Source: CS2-K091 sp035527155 (lineage in GTDB: Bacteria; Planctomycetota; Phycisphaerae; Sedimentisphaerales; Anaerobacaceae). Taken from it: a stretch of 28,060 nucleotides of DNA. A program made the position numbers and the translations under genes. Location of the stretch: NCBI GenBank assembly GCA_035527155.1, contig DATLBB010000299.1:1-28060 (forward strand). The letters are read 5' to 3'. The notes beneath the pieces are model-generated. The model was not told the DNA's origin and ran no database searches. It saw only the letters and a program-made list of their open reading frames with translations. This document shows positions 16,082 to 23,822 of this stretch, piece by piece. Numbering within the stretch: the stretch's first letter is position 1; each line of letters starts with the position of its first letter.

Positions 16082-17296
16082 CTATATGTTTAAATCCGGA
16101 TTGTCAGGGCCAAAGTGCTTGAGCATGACGATTGGGTCGGTCTTTGAAGGATTCGTGATGGTTACTCCTGCTTTCGCGGCTGCTTCGCTGACAAAATACT
16201 CGTCATGGGTCAACTGGCCGTATCTTATGAGCGAGGGAGTCTCTATGTCCCACTGTCCCATCGTGCCGTGCCCCTGCATCATAATGAATCCATAGGCGGC
16301 GCTGTCCTTGATGGTTACTGTTTTGCCCGGGAGAACCGTAAGCTCTTTGGCACTAAAGGCCGGTGACTTGTAGCATATCCAGTTGTCAATGTAACCTTCA
16401 GCTTCCATCTGTTTTAGGGGCTGAACAGGCTGGGTGCGCATAAAGCGGTTCTTTGCAAAGTCGGGGTCAACATTCAGGTCCCAATCAATTATCTCCAGCA
16501 AATGGTCGACGTTTCCAAGTTTGTCTTTAGGTGTGTCTTTCCACAAAAGCTCCTTGGGTACGACCTGGTGGTGCGGCACCGACTCGTACATGGCGAAAAC
16601 ATCCGATGCCTTTTGTGGTTCATAAGTGCAGAGACTTCCGGGTGCGTGCAGTACGCCTGGCGGGACATCCCAGCCTGTGCCGACTTCAAGCCGATAGGCC
16701 GCAGAGAGGTTGGTGATCTTGTTGTCGCCTTTTTCAAAGTCAAGCAGTGCCTGGCGGACCTGCTCTTTTGTTGTGCCCGGCTGAAGGCCGAAGAAGGTAT
16801 AAGGGAAATCGCCACCGTAGTTGTTTGCCTGGGGTGGAAAATAATAGGCCTCGGGCTTTCCCAACTGACCGGTCAGCTTTGCATGTTTGTCACGGTGGTG
16901 TATATGATGGGGCAAAGCGCCTTTGTTGTCAAAGAATTTGGAATACATCGGCCAGCGCTTGTGTTCATTCCAGAGTCTGTCACCGATAATTCCACCTTTG
17001 AGTTCATCAATTGCATCTTTTAGAAGTACTGTTTCGACTTTTCCATTGTCCTCAAAGACGACGAAACTGAGGCCTTCATTCGGCGATGTCAGTGGGCCGT
17101 TGTCTGCCGGCGTGGTTGACGCAAACCAACGCTCATCAATACCACCACGTTCACCGCCCAGCTTGTAATAATCATCCGGATGCAGCTTTATTCGCCGGCC
17201 CGGCACGCAAAAGGAACGCGGCACCCAGTTTGGTGCCAATCTTACGATTCCTTTCCCCTGTTCGAGTGCCTTACTTGCAATAGAGTTTGCAGACAT
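16082..17296 (-). CDS. Class I phosphomannose isomerase-like cupin protein
   Basis: A 404-residue cytoplasmic protein without signal peptide. PHHIHHRDKHAKLTG (H130-H134), followed by GKPEAYYF (E149) and GVLHAPGS (H217), resembles the metal site and the KPE block of class I mannose-6-phosphate isomerases. The usual QxH at the start of the site is replaced by the HHIHH run. The second half is another cupin-like beta-barrel. It would interconvert an aldose and a ketose, free or phosphorylated; the exact sugar is not readable. TAAGGAGG lies just 4 nt before the ATG. It is the last gene of a minus-strand operon, 52 nt after the Gfo/Idh/MocA gene. Confidence 0.8.
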   Translation of the reverse strand: MSANSIASKALEQGKGIVRLAPNWVPRSFCVPGRRIKLHPDDYYKLGGERGGIDERWFASTTPADNGPLTSPNEGLSFVVFEDNGKVETVLLKDAIDELKGGIIGDRLWNEHKRWPMYSKFFDNKGALPHHIHHRDKHAKLTGQLGKPEAYYFPPQANNYGGDFPYTFFGLQPGTTKEQVRQALLDFEKGDNKITNLSAAYRLEVGTGWDVPPGVLHAPGSLCTYEPQKASDVFAMYESVPHHQVVPKELLWKDTPKDKLGNVDHLLEIIDWDLNVDPDFAKNRFMRTQPVQPLKQMEAEGYIDNWICYKSPAFSAKELTVLPGKTVTIKDSAAYGFIMMQGHGTMGQWDIETPSLIRYGQLTHDEYFVSEAAAKAGVTITNPSKTDPIVMLKHFGPDNPDLNI

Positions 17297-17348
17297 AAGT
17301 CCTCCTTACTAAAATTTCACAAGTCATAAGAGCACAAGTTACCCGTGC

Positions 17349-18491
17349 TCACGGTTTTTTTACTGTTTCCCATTTTTTATTTTTCGCCGACGTCAACACT
17401 GCGTCACAGACGTACTGTGTTGCAAGGGCCTCGCGGAAGTCCGGCGATGTCGACTTACCCTCGGCCAGGTTCTGCAAAAATTCAGCCACCTGGTGGACGA
17501 ACGTGTGTTCGTAGCCAATCTGCAGACCCGGGACCCACCATTTATCCATGTAGGGCATATCGCTGTCGGTGACGTGAATTGAACGCCAGCCTCGCACAAT
17601 CGATTCGTCGCTGTGGTCGAAGTAGCTGAGACGATGGAGGTCGTGGAGGTCCCAGGCGATGGAGGCCTTTTCCCCGTTGATCTCGAAGGTATAAAGGGCC
17701 TTGTGTCCGCGCGCGTAGCGTGTGGATTCGAAGTTACCCAGCGAGCCGTTGTCATAGTGGCAAAGGAAGGTGCACGCGTCATCAATACCTACCGGCTCGA
17801 CTTTGCCTGTTTCAGTGTGCATGCGTTCTTTGATAAAGGTCTCCGTCATGGCACAGACGTCGGTAATGGGCCCGTTATGCCACATAGCCGTGTCTATACA
17901 GTGGGCGAGCAGGTCGCCGGTCACGCCTGAGCCGGCAGCCTTGACATCCAGCCGCCATGTGGCCATCCCGCCCTGCGGCACCTTTGCTGAGATGGTCCAG
18001 TCCTGCAGGAAATTGGCCCGATAGTGAAAAATTTTCCCCAGCCGACCTTCGTCGATGAGCTGCTTGGCCAATGTTACGGCAGGCACCCGGCGGTAGTTGA
18101 ATGAGACGAGAGTGGGTACGCCAGCCTCCTCCACTGCCTTGACCATTTCCTCAGCCTGTGGGACGTTCAGCGCCAGTGGCTTTTCACAACAGATTGCCTT
18201 GCCTGCCTTGGCGGCGGCGATAGCTATCTCGGCGTGCAGATTGTTCGGCACACAGATTTCCACTACGTCGATGTTTTCATCCTCGACTACCTTGTGCCAG
18301 TCGGTAGTGTGTGATTTGTAGCCCCACCTCTCGGCAAAGGCCTTGGCCTCGGCCTCCTCCAGCCCACAGACAACCTGCAGGACCGGGTCGTAGGGGACGT
18401 CGAAGAAGTTTTTGACTCTGTTGTAGGCGTTGGAGTGGGTCCGGCCCATGAAGCCGTAGCCGATGAGGCCAACATTAAGTTTTTTAGTCAT
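17349..18491 (-). CDS. Gfo/Idh/MocA-family NAD(P)-dependent sugar dehydrogenase
   Basis: A 380-residue cytoplasmic oxidoreductase. The Rossmann dinucleotide motif GLIGYGFMG has G11, G13 and G16. CEKPLAL (E103-K104-P105) carries the conserved lysine, and TGDLLAHCID (D193, H197) is the usual C-terminal catalytic-face motif. Family members oxidise or isomerise sugars and inositols at a ring hydroxyl, often producing keto-sugars. No signal peptide is present. AAGGAGT lies about 7 nt before the ATG. It sits between a TIM-barrel isomerase and a phosphomannose-isomerase-like gene, consistent with a keto-sugar or inositol-like catabolic route. GC content is visibly higher than in the flanking repeat regions. 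Confidence 0.9.
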   Translation of the reverse strand: MTKKLNVGLIGYGFMGRTHSNAYNRVKNFFDVPYDPVLQVVCGLEEAEAKAFAERWGYKSHTTDWHKVVEDENIDVVEICVPNNLHAEIAIAAAKAGKAICCEKPLALNVPQAEEMVKAVEEAGVPTLVSFNYRRVPAVTLAKQLIDEGRLGKIFHYRANFLQDWTISAKVPQGGMATWRLDVKAAGSGVTGDLLAHCIDTAMWHNGPITDVCAMTETFIKERMHTETGKVEPVGIDDACTFLCHYDNGSLGNFESTRYARGHKALYTFEINGEKASIAWDLHDLHRLSYFDHSDESIVRGWRSIHVTDSDMPYMDKWWVPGLQIGYEHTFVHQVAEFLQNLAEGKSTSPDFREALATQYVCDAVLTSAKNKKWETVKKP

Positions 18492-18561
18492 TTTCGTGAC
18501 TCCTTATTCAAGTTCTTAAGCTAGAAGAAGCATATGTGAAGCACCAATTCCGAATTCACAA

Positions 18562-19599
18562 CTAAGACGTCCACCCGTGTTCCGCCCGCACTTTGAGCAT
18601 CACATCGAGGATCGCGTTCCACGTAGCCTGCGTTTCGAGCATCGCGTTAGGGAACATGCACCCATCCCAGCAGATGTGCCGGATACCGCGATCCGCGGCG
18701 TCCTTAAGCCAGTAGCCCGCGCAGCGGACGATGTCGAGCTTGCCGTTGGGGTCGTCGGCCGGGCAGTGCTTACCCGTCTTATCGTGCGCACCGGCGCCAT
18801 GCACTTCGCCGTCGTTCTGCGCTATGTGGAAGTCGATCGTCCAGGGCCGCAGCTTGTCGACCATCGTTTCGTAGGCGGCGTAAAACTCCTCGTCCGAATA
18901 GCCGGGCTGCACCAGCGCATATTCCGGCGCATTGTAGCCCAGCAGGTACAGGTATGTGTGGGCCATATCGGCCTGGAAGCCAAGCGATTCCGGCATTCCG
19001 ACGGCTTCCAGGAGATCAAGCATGTCCTTCCAACTGTGCAGGCCGGCCCAGCAGATCTCGCCCTCGGCGGCCAGTCGTTCGCCGTGGTCGGCGGCGATCC
19101 TGGCCGCTTCCCGGAACGTCTCGGCGATTCTCGCGGTATTCGCCTTTGGGTCTTCTCGCCATTTTTCGATGCCGAACTCCGCCGAGTCTATCCGGATCGC
19201 GCCGTACTTGCGTACGCCATGCTCGTTGAACACGCCGGCGATGCGGCATGCCATGCGCACGGCGCTGAGAAATTTCTCGCGAGCCGCCGCGTCACCCATC
19301 GCCGAATCGCCGATCGTGCCGGCCCAAATCGGGGCGACAAGCGAGCCGACATTAAAACCGTAGCCGGCAATCAGGTCGGCAATCTTCTTCAGTTCGTCGT
19401 CGCTGGCGTTAGGGTCGGTGTGCGGCAGGAAAAGGAAGTAGTCAATCCCGTCGAACTTCTGGTCGTTCACCTCCGCGCCGGCGGTCAATTCGAGCATCCG
19501 TTCGAGACTGATCGGCGGCTCCTGGCCCGGTTCACTTCCTTTGCCTACCAGCCCGGGCCACATGGCGTTGTGAAGTTTAGGGAGGGTATCCGAACTCAT
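18562..19599 (-). CDS. Xylose isomerase-like TIM-barrel sugar isomerase/epimerase
   Basis: A 345-residue cytoplasmic TIM-barrel protein, first intact gene of the minus-strand sugar operon. Likely metal ligands lie in LAAEGEICW (Glu), GFQADMAHTY (Asp and His), IDFHIAQNDGEVHG (His, Asp) and CWDGCMF (Asp). These fit the AP-endonuclease-2/xylose-isomerase fold. No signal peptide is present, unlike the two Tat-exported barrels nearby. AGAAAGGAG lies 6 nt before the ATG. The gene is strikingly GC-rich, which also opens a long spurious frame on the plus strand. It is followed after 70 nt by the Gfo/Idh/MocA gene. Substrate unknown. Confidence 0.85.
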   Translation of the reverse strand: MSSDTLPKLHNAMWPGLVGKGSEPGQEPPISLERMLELTAGAEVNDQKFDGIDYFLFLPHTDPNASDDELKKIADLIAGYGFNVGSLVAPIWAGTIGDSAMGDAAAREKFLSAVRMACRIAGVFNEHGVRKYGAIRIDSAEFGIEKWREDPKANTARIAETFREAARIAADHGERLAAEGEICWAGLHSWKDMLDLLEAVGMPESLGFQADMAHTYLYLLGYNAPEYALVQPGYSDEEFYAAYETMVDKLRPWTIDFHIAQNDGEVHGAGAHDKTGKHCPADDPNGKLDIVRCAGYWLKDAADRGIRHICWDGCMFPNAMLETQATWNAILDVMLKVRAEHGWTS

Positions 19600-19636
19600 C
19601 TTTAGCTCCTTTCTGGTTCAGTAGCGTTCATGATAG

Positions 19637-19777
19637 TTATTGCCTTGCCTTCTCGTGAGCCAACTCGACCGCGCCGCCCGGCAGCGTTTCCTTCTGGCCT
19701 GACTGGCGGTTGCCCTCGAAGGCAACTACTTTGCCGCCCGAATGGACTTCCGGGCCTTGCAACCTAACATTTTGCAG
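19637..19777 (-). pseudogene. Truncated C-terminal coding remnant
   Basis: Reading the minus strand down to the TAA at 19639-19637 gives 46 sense codons with clear protein character (GGKVVAFEGNRQSGQ, then KETLPGGAVELAHEKARQ) and the same GC-rich codon style as the gene at 18562. There is no plausible full-length start: an in-frame TAG lies at 19780-19778, and upstream of about 19770 the DNA turns abruptly AT-rich. I read it as the 3' end of a gene that once preceded the TIM-barrel gene in the operon and was cut by a rearrangement. A TTG at 19762-19760 could start a 41-residue peptide. I do not recognise the parent family. Confidence 0.5.
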
Positions 19778-19943
19778 CTATTTGCAAAAAAAACAAGAAG
19801 ATTTTTGAAGATTTAATATCATCCAACATTTACACGGCCTGTTACTTATCTTTTCGATGAATGGCTACCTCCAGCGGCAGTCCCTTAGGAACGCCTTATG
19901 GCGATTGGGGATGGATCCTCTGACATTTACTATCAAGTATATT
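19778..19943. other. AT-rich intergenic stretch
   Basis: No gene or convincing promoter was seen. It contains poly-A/T runs near 19787-19805 and the abrupt GC drop at the edge of the sugar operon. Confidence 0.4.
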
Positions 19944-20033
19944 GTGTGGCAGCCTCATCTCGATTGTCGTTTATCGAGATGGGGATGGTTTTTCCTTAGC
20001 TAAACACATACTTAGGCTATGAGGATGCCACCC
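19944..20033 (+). mobile_element. MITE-like palindromic element, copy 1 (short form)
   Basis: Ends GTGTGGCAGCCTCAT and ATGAGGATGCCACCC are inverted repeats at 13 of 15 positions. Inside, CATCTCGAT (19956-19964) and ATCGAGATG (19973-19981) form a perfect 9-bp stem followed by GGGATGGTTTTT. The first roughly 70 bp closely match 23084-23153. It encodes no protein and shows no obvious target-site duplication. It lies just after the stop of the minus-strand gene at 20048. Confidence 0.65.
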
Positions 20034-20047
20034 GCCCGGCATGTTTG

Positions 20048-20761
20048 TTATTCAGTTTTTCCCTGTCTGTCCGGCCTTTCCCTGCGCTGCCTCGGCTCCC
20101 CTTCACGAGGTCCCCGTATCGATGGCCGTTCTCTGCCAACTGATTCACGTTGGTAAGCGATAATCAGCTTATCGATACGATCGGCAGTTTGCGTGGCTTT
20201 CTCTTTCACTGCCAGCTTATGAATCGCCCTTAGCTCACTGAGTCTCGCCTCAGATACTGTCGCCGACCTTCTCGACCCTTTGAGTTTGGCAAGCTCCTGC
20301 TCAATAGCTCTAATTGCGATCTGCCGCTCTTTCATTGCCGCCATCATCTTTTCGCGAAGTTTGGCCATGTCTTCTTGAGAAAGCTCACGAATCCGTTCGC
20401 GATTTTCCGGCGTCCCAGCTTTTACGGCCGCTTTTAGCTTTGCAACCTGTGCTTCAATCGCTTTGATCGATTTGAACTGTGCATCACGCCCCAGACTTTC
20501 GGGCCGGGAGCCAACTCTTTTACGCATTTGGTCCCGAAGCTTTGCCCTCTCCTCGTCAGACATATTCTCGAATTTTTTCTTTCTTTCCTCTATCTCGGCC
20601 CTAAGTTTCTCGCGTTCTTCCGGCGACATATTCCGGAATCTTTGCCTCATATCCTGCCCTTGCTCTGCCCGTCCGGCTCTTTCCTGATTTTGACCAAACG
20701 CTTTGAACGCCACCATCAGAACAGCCAGAACAATAGCGATTGAAACTACGTACCTTTTCAT
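20048..20761 (-). CDS. Secreted charged helical protein with repeated NMSxEER motif
   Basis: A 237-residue exported protein of unknown function. Residues 1-23 are a signal peptide (MKRYVV, hydrophobic, KAFG). The mature part is almost entirely charged and helical. A 22-residue repeat occurs twice: NMSPEEREKLR (44-54) and NMSDEERAKLR (66-76). Long predicted coiled coil follows, then an arginine-, glycine- and proline-rich tail. LTXXQ-type Spy/CpxP chaperones have a similar helical, charged look, but no defining motif is present. I chose the internal ATG at 20761 over the one at 20815 because it gives a clean signal peptide and has a GGAG about 9 nt upstream. Confidence 0.7.
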   Translation of the reverse strand: MKRYVVSIAIVLAVLMVAFKAFGQNQERAGRAEQGQDMRQRFRNMSPEEREKLRAEIEERKKKFENMSDEERAKLRDQMRKRVGSRPESLGRDAQFKSIKAIEAQVAKLKAAVKAGTPENRERIRELSQEDMAKLREKMMAAMKERQIAIRAIEQELAKLKGSRRSATVSEARLSELRAIHKLAVKEKATQTADRIDKLIIAYQRESVGRERPSIRGPREGEPRQRRERPDRQGKTE

Positions 20762-21196
20762 AACATTAGTCTCCAAAAATAGTTTAATTCTTGCCCAGCT
20801 AACCCAATCGGCCAAAACCGGGGTATTTCTCTACATAGAATATCAAATTCAACCAGAAACACAAGCTTGCCCGCCGGTTTTCGAGGTTTATCGCCCCTAA
20901 AAAGCCCAAAAAAGCAGGATTCCGCCAACTAATACTAAATCTTTCAACTCGTTTAGGATTTCGTCCTAAGGACTCCTTATAGAGAGCTTCGAGTTTCGGA
21001 TTTCCGGCTAAAGGCCGGCGATTGGCTTTGGAGGCTGGGCTGATGAAAAAAATCGGAAAAACCGGCGGCTGCCCTGAATATTTTCTGAATATTTCCGCCA
21101 TTGCTGCGGAACCGGAACCGAATTACCGTCGGTTGATTTCGTTGCCTTTTTTCATAATGTCATTTCCAGATAATCAATAGATTTCTCTAAACAAGT
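20762..21196. other. Intergenic region with an inverted repeat copy
   Basis: No supported gene. Its main content is the repeat segment 20950-21030 annotated separately. A 100-codon minus-strand frame at 20799-21101 runs through the repeat and has no family likeness. Confidence 0.5.
20950..21030 (-). repeat. Inverted partial copy of the intergenic tandem repeat
   Basis: The reverse complement of this stretch matches 23449-23530 at roughly 90% identity by eye, including CAAAGCCAAT, GCCGGCCTTT and an identical AGGACGAAATCCTAAAC. With the plus-oriented copies near 22911-23710 it brackets the acetyltransferase gene in inverted orientation. Confidence 0.7.
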
Positions 21197-22339
21197 TCAT
21201 GCCGTCCTTTGTTTGAAACGGCTCAACCTTTTTCTTATCCAACGATAAAAAGAGTGCAACCATTTAATCTGCCCCAGCCAAAAGAATACATAACAAAACA
21301 TTACTATCAGATGCCCCATAAAACCGCGGCCCGCTACTACTCTAAAGACCTTGTAGCAATCCGTAGCCCAAAAGCGCTTGTACTCGGCATCCCCATAATT
21401 GAAATCGAACAATTGAATGCCATCCTCGCAGGCATCGCGAACAACATGCATGAGCAGCATCTGGCCGATAGACAATGGCGATTCATATTTTAGCTTGAAC
21501 GCGGGCCAGAAATAATGATGTTGACCGTGCGCAACAAAAGAGTAGACAAAAGCGGCATCTTCTCCATCAATTGTCATCAACCAAACCTGCCCGAAGCCAC
21601 CTTCGGCCATATTCCCCAGGAGCTTTTGGTAGAACGGTTCTCCCAGGACGGCGGCGCCACGTCTTTTCATCCAGCTTTCGAGTTGAATGGCAGCAACCCG
21701 CCGGTTAAGTTCCGGCGTAATTTCCTTACCTACATAGCGAGTGACCCGTACATCTGCGGATTTGTAGAGTCTCTTCTCCTTGTAGAGCAATTTGCGTCGT
21801 CGTTTACCCTTCGGTATCTTTTTCTTGAGATATTCATCGAAGGAACAACCTAATTGCATGCAGAAACATGGATCTCGAAATACTTTCCGGCAGGAATATC
21901 CACGGCTCACCAAATCATCCAGCAGATCATTAGTCGCCGTGTCCTCGGAAGACAGATCCGCACTGTAGTACATCTCAAATATATTCCCGGAAATAATAAG
22001 ATCCGCTATGTCCTTTATGGCTGATCGATGCTCCGGATCGATTAGTAGTCCCAGATAAGCACCTTTACCAGCATCTATTGGCATGGCTGTTTTTGTGTTC
22101 AGGACTCTGCGAACTACCAGTGGAAACAAAGCAACAAGTTTAGTACCGAACCAGGCAAGTATAAATAAGGGAGTGCCTGGCAGTCGACCTTCCTCGACAA
22201 ATGTTCTTATCCAGAAACGTGAAAGAAAGGGTGATGCCCCTTTGGCGCGAACAAACAAATCGTCCCAATCGTCGCCGAATTCGGATATACCTTTGGCACC
22301 CTCTACGATTCGCAAATCAATTGATCGATCCTGCAGCAA
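21197..22339 (-). CDS. CelD/BcsL-type GNAT acetyltransferase
   Basis: A 380-residue protein with the two-lobed GNAT layout of the CelD/BcsL family. The N-terminal lobe has WDDLFVRAKGASPFLSRFWI; the C-terminal acetyl-CoA domain (about 170-330) ends in FDFNYGDAEYKRFW, a family hallmark. Relatives are implicated in cellulose or capsular polysaccharide acylation. The last 40 residues hold a hydrophobic segment and a basic tail, suggesting membrane association. The only usable start is a TTG at 22339-22337 behind GGGG at moderate spacing; no in-frame ATG exists upstream before a stop, so the N-terminus is uncertain. It stands alone among repeats, with no glycan genes adjacent. Confidence 0.8.
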   Translation of the reverse strand: MLQDRSIDLRIVEGAKGISEFGDDWDDLFVRAKGASPFLSRFWIRTFVEEGRLPGTPLFILAWFGTKLVALFPLVVRRVLNTKTAMPIDAGKGAYLGLLIDPEHRSAIKDIADLIISGNIFEMYYSADLSSEDTATNDLLDDLVSRGYSCRKVFRDPCFCMQLGCSFDEYLKKKIPKGKRRRKLLYKEKRLYKSADVRVTRYVGKEITPELNRRVAAIQLESWMKRRGAAVLGEPFYQKLLGNMAEGGFGQVWLMTIDGEDAAFVYSFVAHGQHHYFWPAFKLKYESPLSIGQMLLMHVVRDACEDGIQLFDFNYGDAEYKRFWATDCYKVFRVVAGRGFMGHLIVMFCYVFFWLGQIKWLHSFYRWIRKRLSRFKQRTA

Positions 22340-22745
22340 AATTCTTGTCCCCTGTTGGTAATAAACATTTACATCACCTATAGACCAGAACCCCCCCTGG
22401 TCTTACCAGAGATGACAAATTCTCTCAAGGTTTTCACACTTTACATTCTGCCATCATCATCTTTCCGATGGCGCGACCGATATTATTGTTTTTCGGCTTT
22501 CTTCAGACTTATCTTAATCAGGATTTACCCTTGAATTTGCTTAACATTACCTTCTATATCCACTTTTATTACACTCTCCGTCTGTCTCGCTTAGTCCCGT
22601 TTGAAAAAGTCCTTACTTAAGGTAATTCGTAATACAATCTTTCAACTCCTTGTTTTTTATGCGTGTTTTTTGTAACGGCCAACTATAACCTATATGTTTA
22701 TAATGTTTTATGGGATTTTTTTAAAAAAGGAACTTTTTGCCTTTT
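22340..22745. other. AT-rich intergenic region
   Basis: No gene seen. A 7-bp hairpin AGACCAG/CTGGTCT (22382-22388 with 22397-22403) lies just upstream of the acetyltransferase start and would be in its leader. A lone TATAAT at 22699-22704 has no acceptable -35. Confidence 0.4.
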
Positions 22746-22821
22746 GTTTTTCGCCGTAGTCCGCTTTTCGCCGCCTTCACCAAAAGCTGAGGCGGTGAAA
22801 AGAAAGGCGGAGGCGAAAAAC
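22746..22821. repeat. Compound palindrome
   Basis: GTTTTTCGCC (22746-22755) is a perfect complement of GGCGAAAAAC (22812-22821). Inside, TTTTCGCCGCCTT (22765-22777) pairs imperfectly with AAGGCGG and CGAAAA (22804-22819), and TTCACC (22776-22781) pairs with GGTGAA (22794-22799). The arms offer alternative pairings. Confidence 0.55.
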
Positions 22822-22863
22822 AATTCGCCGGATTCGCAAGAGCCAATCTTTAATTTTTTGGTT

Positions 22864-22886
22864 GCGGCTGAGCGAAGCGAAGCCGC
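22864..22886. repeat. GC-rich hairpin
   Basis: GCGGCT (22864-22869) and AGCCGC (22881-22886) enclose GAGCGAAGCGA, a small palindrome between the compound palindrome and the tandem repeat. Confidence 0.4.
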
Positions 22887-22910
22887 GCCAAGTTAATTCG
22901 TGGTTAATTT

Positions 22911-23063
22911 GAAAAAACAAAGCCAATTTCCGGAAGGGCGAAATGAATGTAAATGTTTATATAAAAGGGTCTTATGGGTAATTTTGTGGTTTTGGGCGGC
23001 GAAAAAACAAAGCCAATTCAAAGCCAATCTGCCGGCCTTCGGCCGGAAATCCGAAGCAACAGA
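22911..23063 (+). repeat. Tandem repeat unit 0 (diverged)
   Basis: Begins with GAAAAAACAAAGCCAATTT (22911-22929); the core recurs exactly 90 bp later at 23001. The interval between has drifted from units 1 and 2. It ends with a perfect CCGGCC/GGCCGG hairpin (23032-23046) and CGGAAATCCGAAG, then is interrupted by the MITE-like element. Confidence 0.65.
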
Positions 23064-23083
23064 TGGTCAATAGTAAATAGATT

Positions 23084-23247
23084 GGGTGGCAGCCTCATCC
23101 CGATTGTCTTTTATCTCCGATGGGGATGGTTTTTCCCTGGCTAAACATGTATCCTGCGTAGTACGTGTTTAGCCGCCTGAAGGCGTTCGCGACCATCCCC
23201 AAGCTTGAACCCCGCTGTGCGGCGGTCCGGGCTTGAGGCTGCCACCC
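23084..23247 (+). mobile_element. MITE-like palindromic element, copy 2 (long form)
   Basis: Perfect 14-bp terminal inverted repeats, GGGTGGCAGCCTCA (23084-23097) and TGAGGCTGCCACCC (23234-23247). Nested inside are GGGGATGGT with ACCATCCCC and GGCTAAACATGTA with TACGTGTTTAGCC (12 of 13). It is 164 bp, has no coding capacity, is in the same orientation as copy 1, and splits the tandem repeat array. Confidence 0.7.
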
Positions 23248-23249
23248 GT

Positions 23250-23473
23250 CGGAAATGCGAAACTCTAAGCTCTAAATCCTAAACAATTAGGAAGTGAGCC
23301 CAATGACTGAGCCCGAATGCACGTTTGACAGGGTACGTTTGAAAAAACAAAGCCAATTTGTGAATGGGCAAAATGACGTTAAGTGTCTATATGAAAGGTG
23401 ATTATGAAGAATTTCATGCTTTGAGGCAGCGAAAAAACAAAGCCAATTCAAAGCCAATTTGCCGGCCTTTGCC
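23250..23473 (+). repeat. Tandem repeat unit 1
   Basis: A 224-bp unit starting CGGAAATGCGAAACTC, with the conserved core at 23341 and 23431 (90 bp apart). Almost identical to unit 2 except for a 21-bp segment absent here. Confidence 0.75.
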
Positions 23474-23710
23474 CGGAAATGCGAAACTCTAAGCTCTCCA
23501 TAGGGAGTCATTAGGACGAAATCCTAAACAATTAGGAAGTGAGCCCAATGAAAGAGCCCAAAGGCACGTTTGACAGGGTAAGTTTGAAAAAACAAAGCCA
23601 ATTTGTGAATGGGAAAAATGACGTTAAGTGTCTATATGAAAGGTGATTATGAAGAATTTCATGCTTTGAGGTGGCGAAAAAACAAAGCCAAACAAAGCCA
23701 AACAAAGCCA
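23474..23710 (+). repeat. Tandem repeat unit 2 with terminal decamer array
   Basis: Starts CGGAAATGCGAAACTC; cores at 23586 and 23676. It carries TTAGGA (23511-23516), TCCTAA (23522-23527) and TTAGGA (23532-23537), so the middle arm can pair with either neighbour. It ends in three exact tandem copies of AACAAAGCCA (23681-23710). Confidence 0.75.
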
Positions 23711-23822
23711 ATTTCAAGGCCTAAACTACTCTCAAAGGGTGTGCATATGAAAGCCTAAATCGTGTAGAATACGGAAAACAGAATCTAATGATGCCGACAA
23801 TAACTCCAGGAGCTAAAGCCTG

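Noticed and set aside
18577..19605. A 342-codon plus-strand frame opposite the TIM-barrel gene
   Set aside because: It is the mirror frame of a GC-rich real gene with clear motifs and a good ribosome site. The plus-strand translation has low complexity and no recognisable motif.
20799..21101. A 100-codon minus-strand frame
   Set aside because: It runs through the inverted repeat copy, has no ribosome site and no protein-like motif.
22699..22704. TATAAT as a promoter in the AT-rich gap
   Set aside because: No -35-like sequence at 15-19 nt, no extended -10, and no gene follows within 1 kb on that strand.
19944..23247. Composite transposon formed by the two MITE-like elements
   Set aside because: No transposase is encoded between them, the copies differ in length, and no target duplication around the whole segment was visible.
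23287..23511. Minus-strand frame encoding a peptide with NWLCFF repeats in tandem unit 1
   Set aside because: The matching frame in unit 2 (23532-23717) differs mainly at amino-acid-changing positions, so there is no sign of protein-level constraint. It lies wholly in non-coding repeat DNA.
22911..23710. CRISPR-like array
   Set aside because: The repeated cores are paired at 90 bp inside larger duplicated units; the intervals are themselves repeats rather than unique spacers, and no cas genes are present.
23765..23770. TAGAAT as -10 of the GH99-CinA fusion gene
   Set aside because: Position suits the ATG at 23823, but the region 16-18 nt upstream (around TGCATA) does not resemble a -35 box, so the support is too weak.
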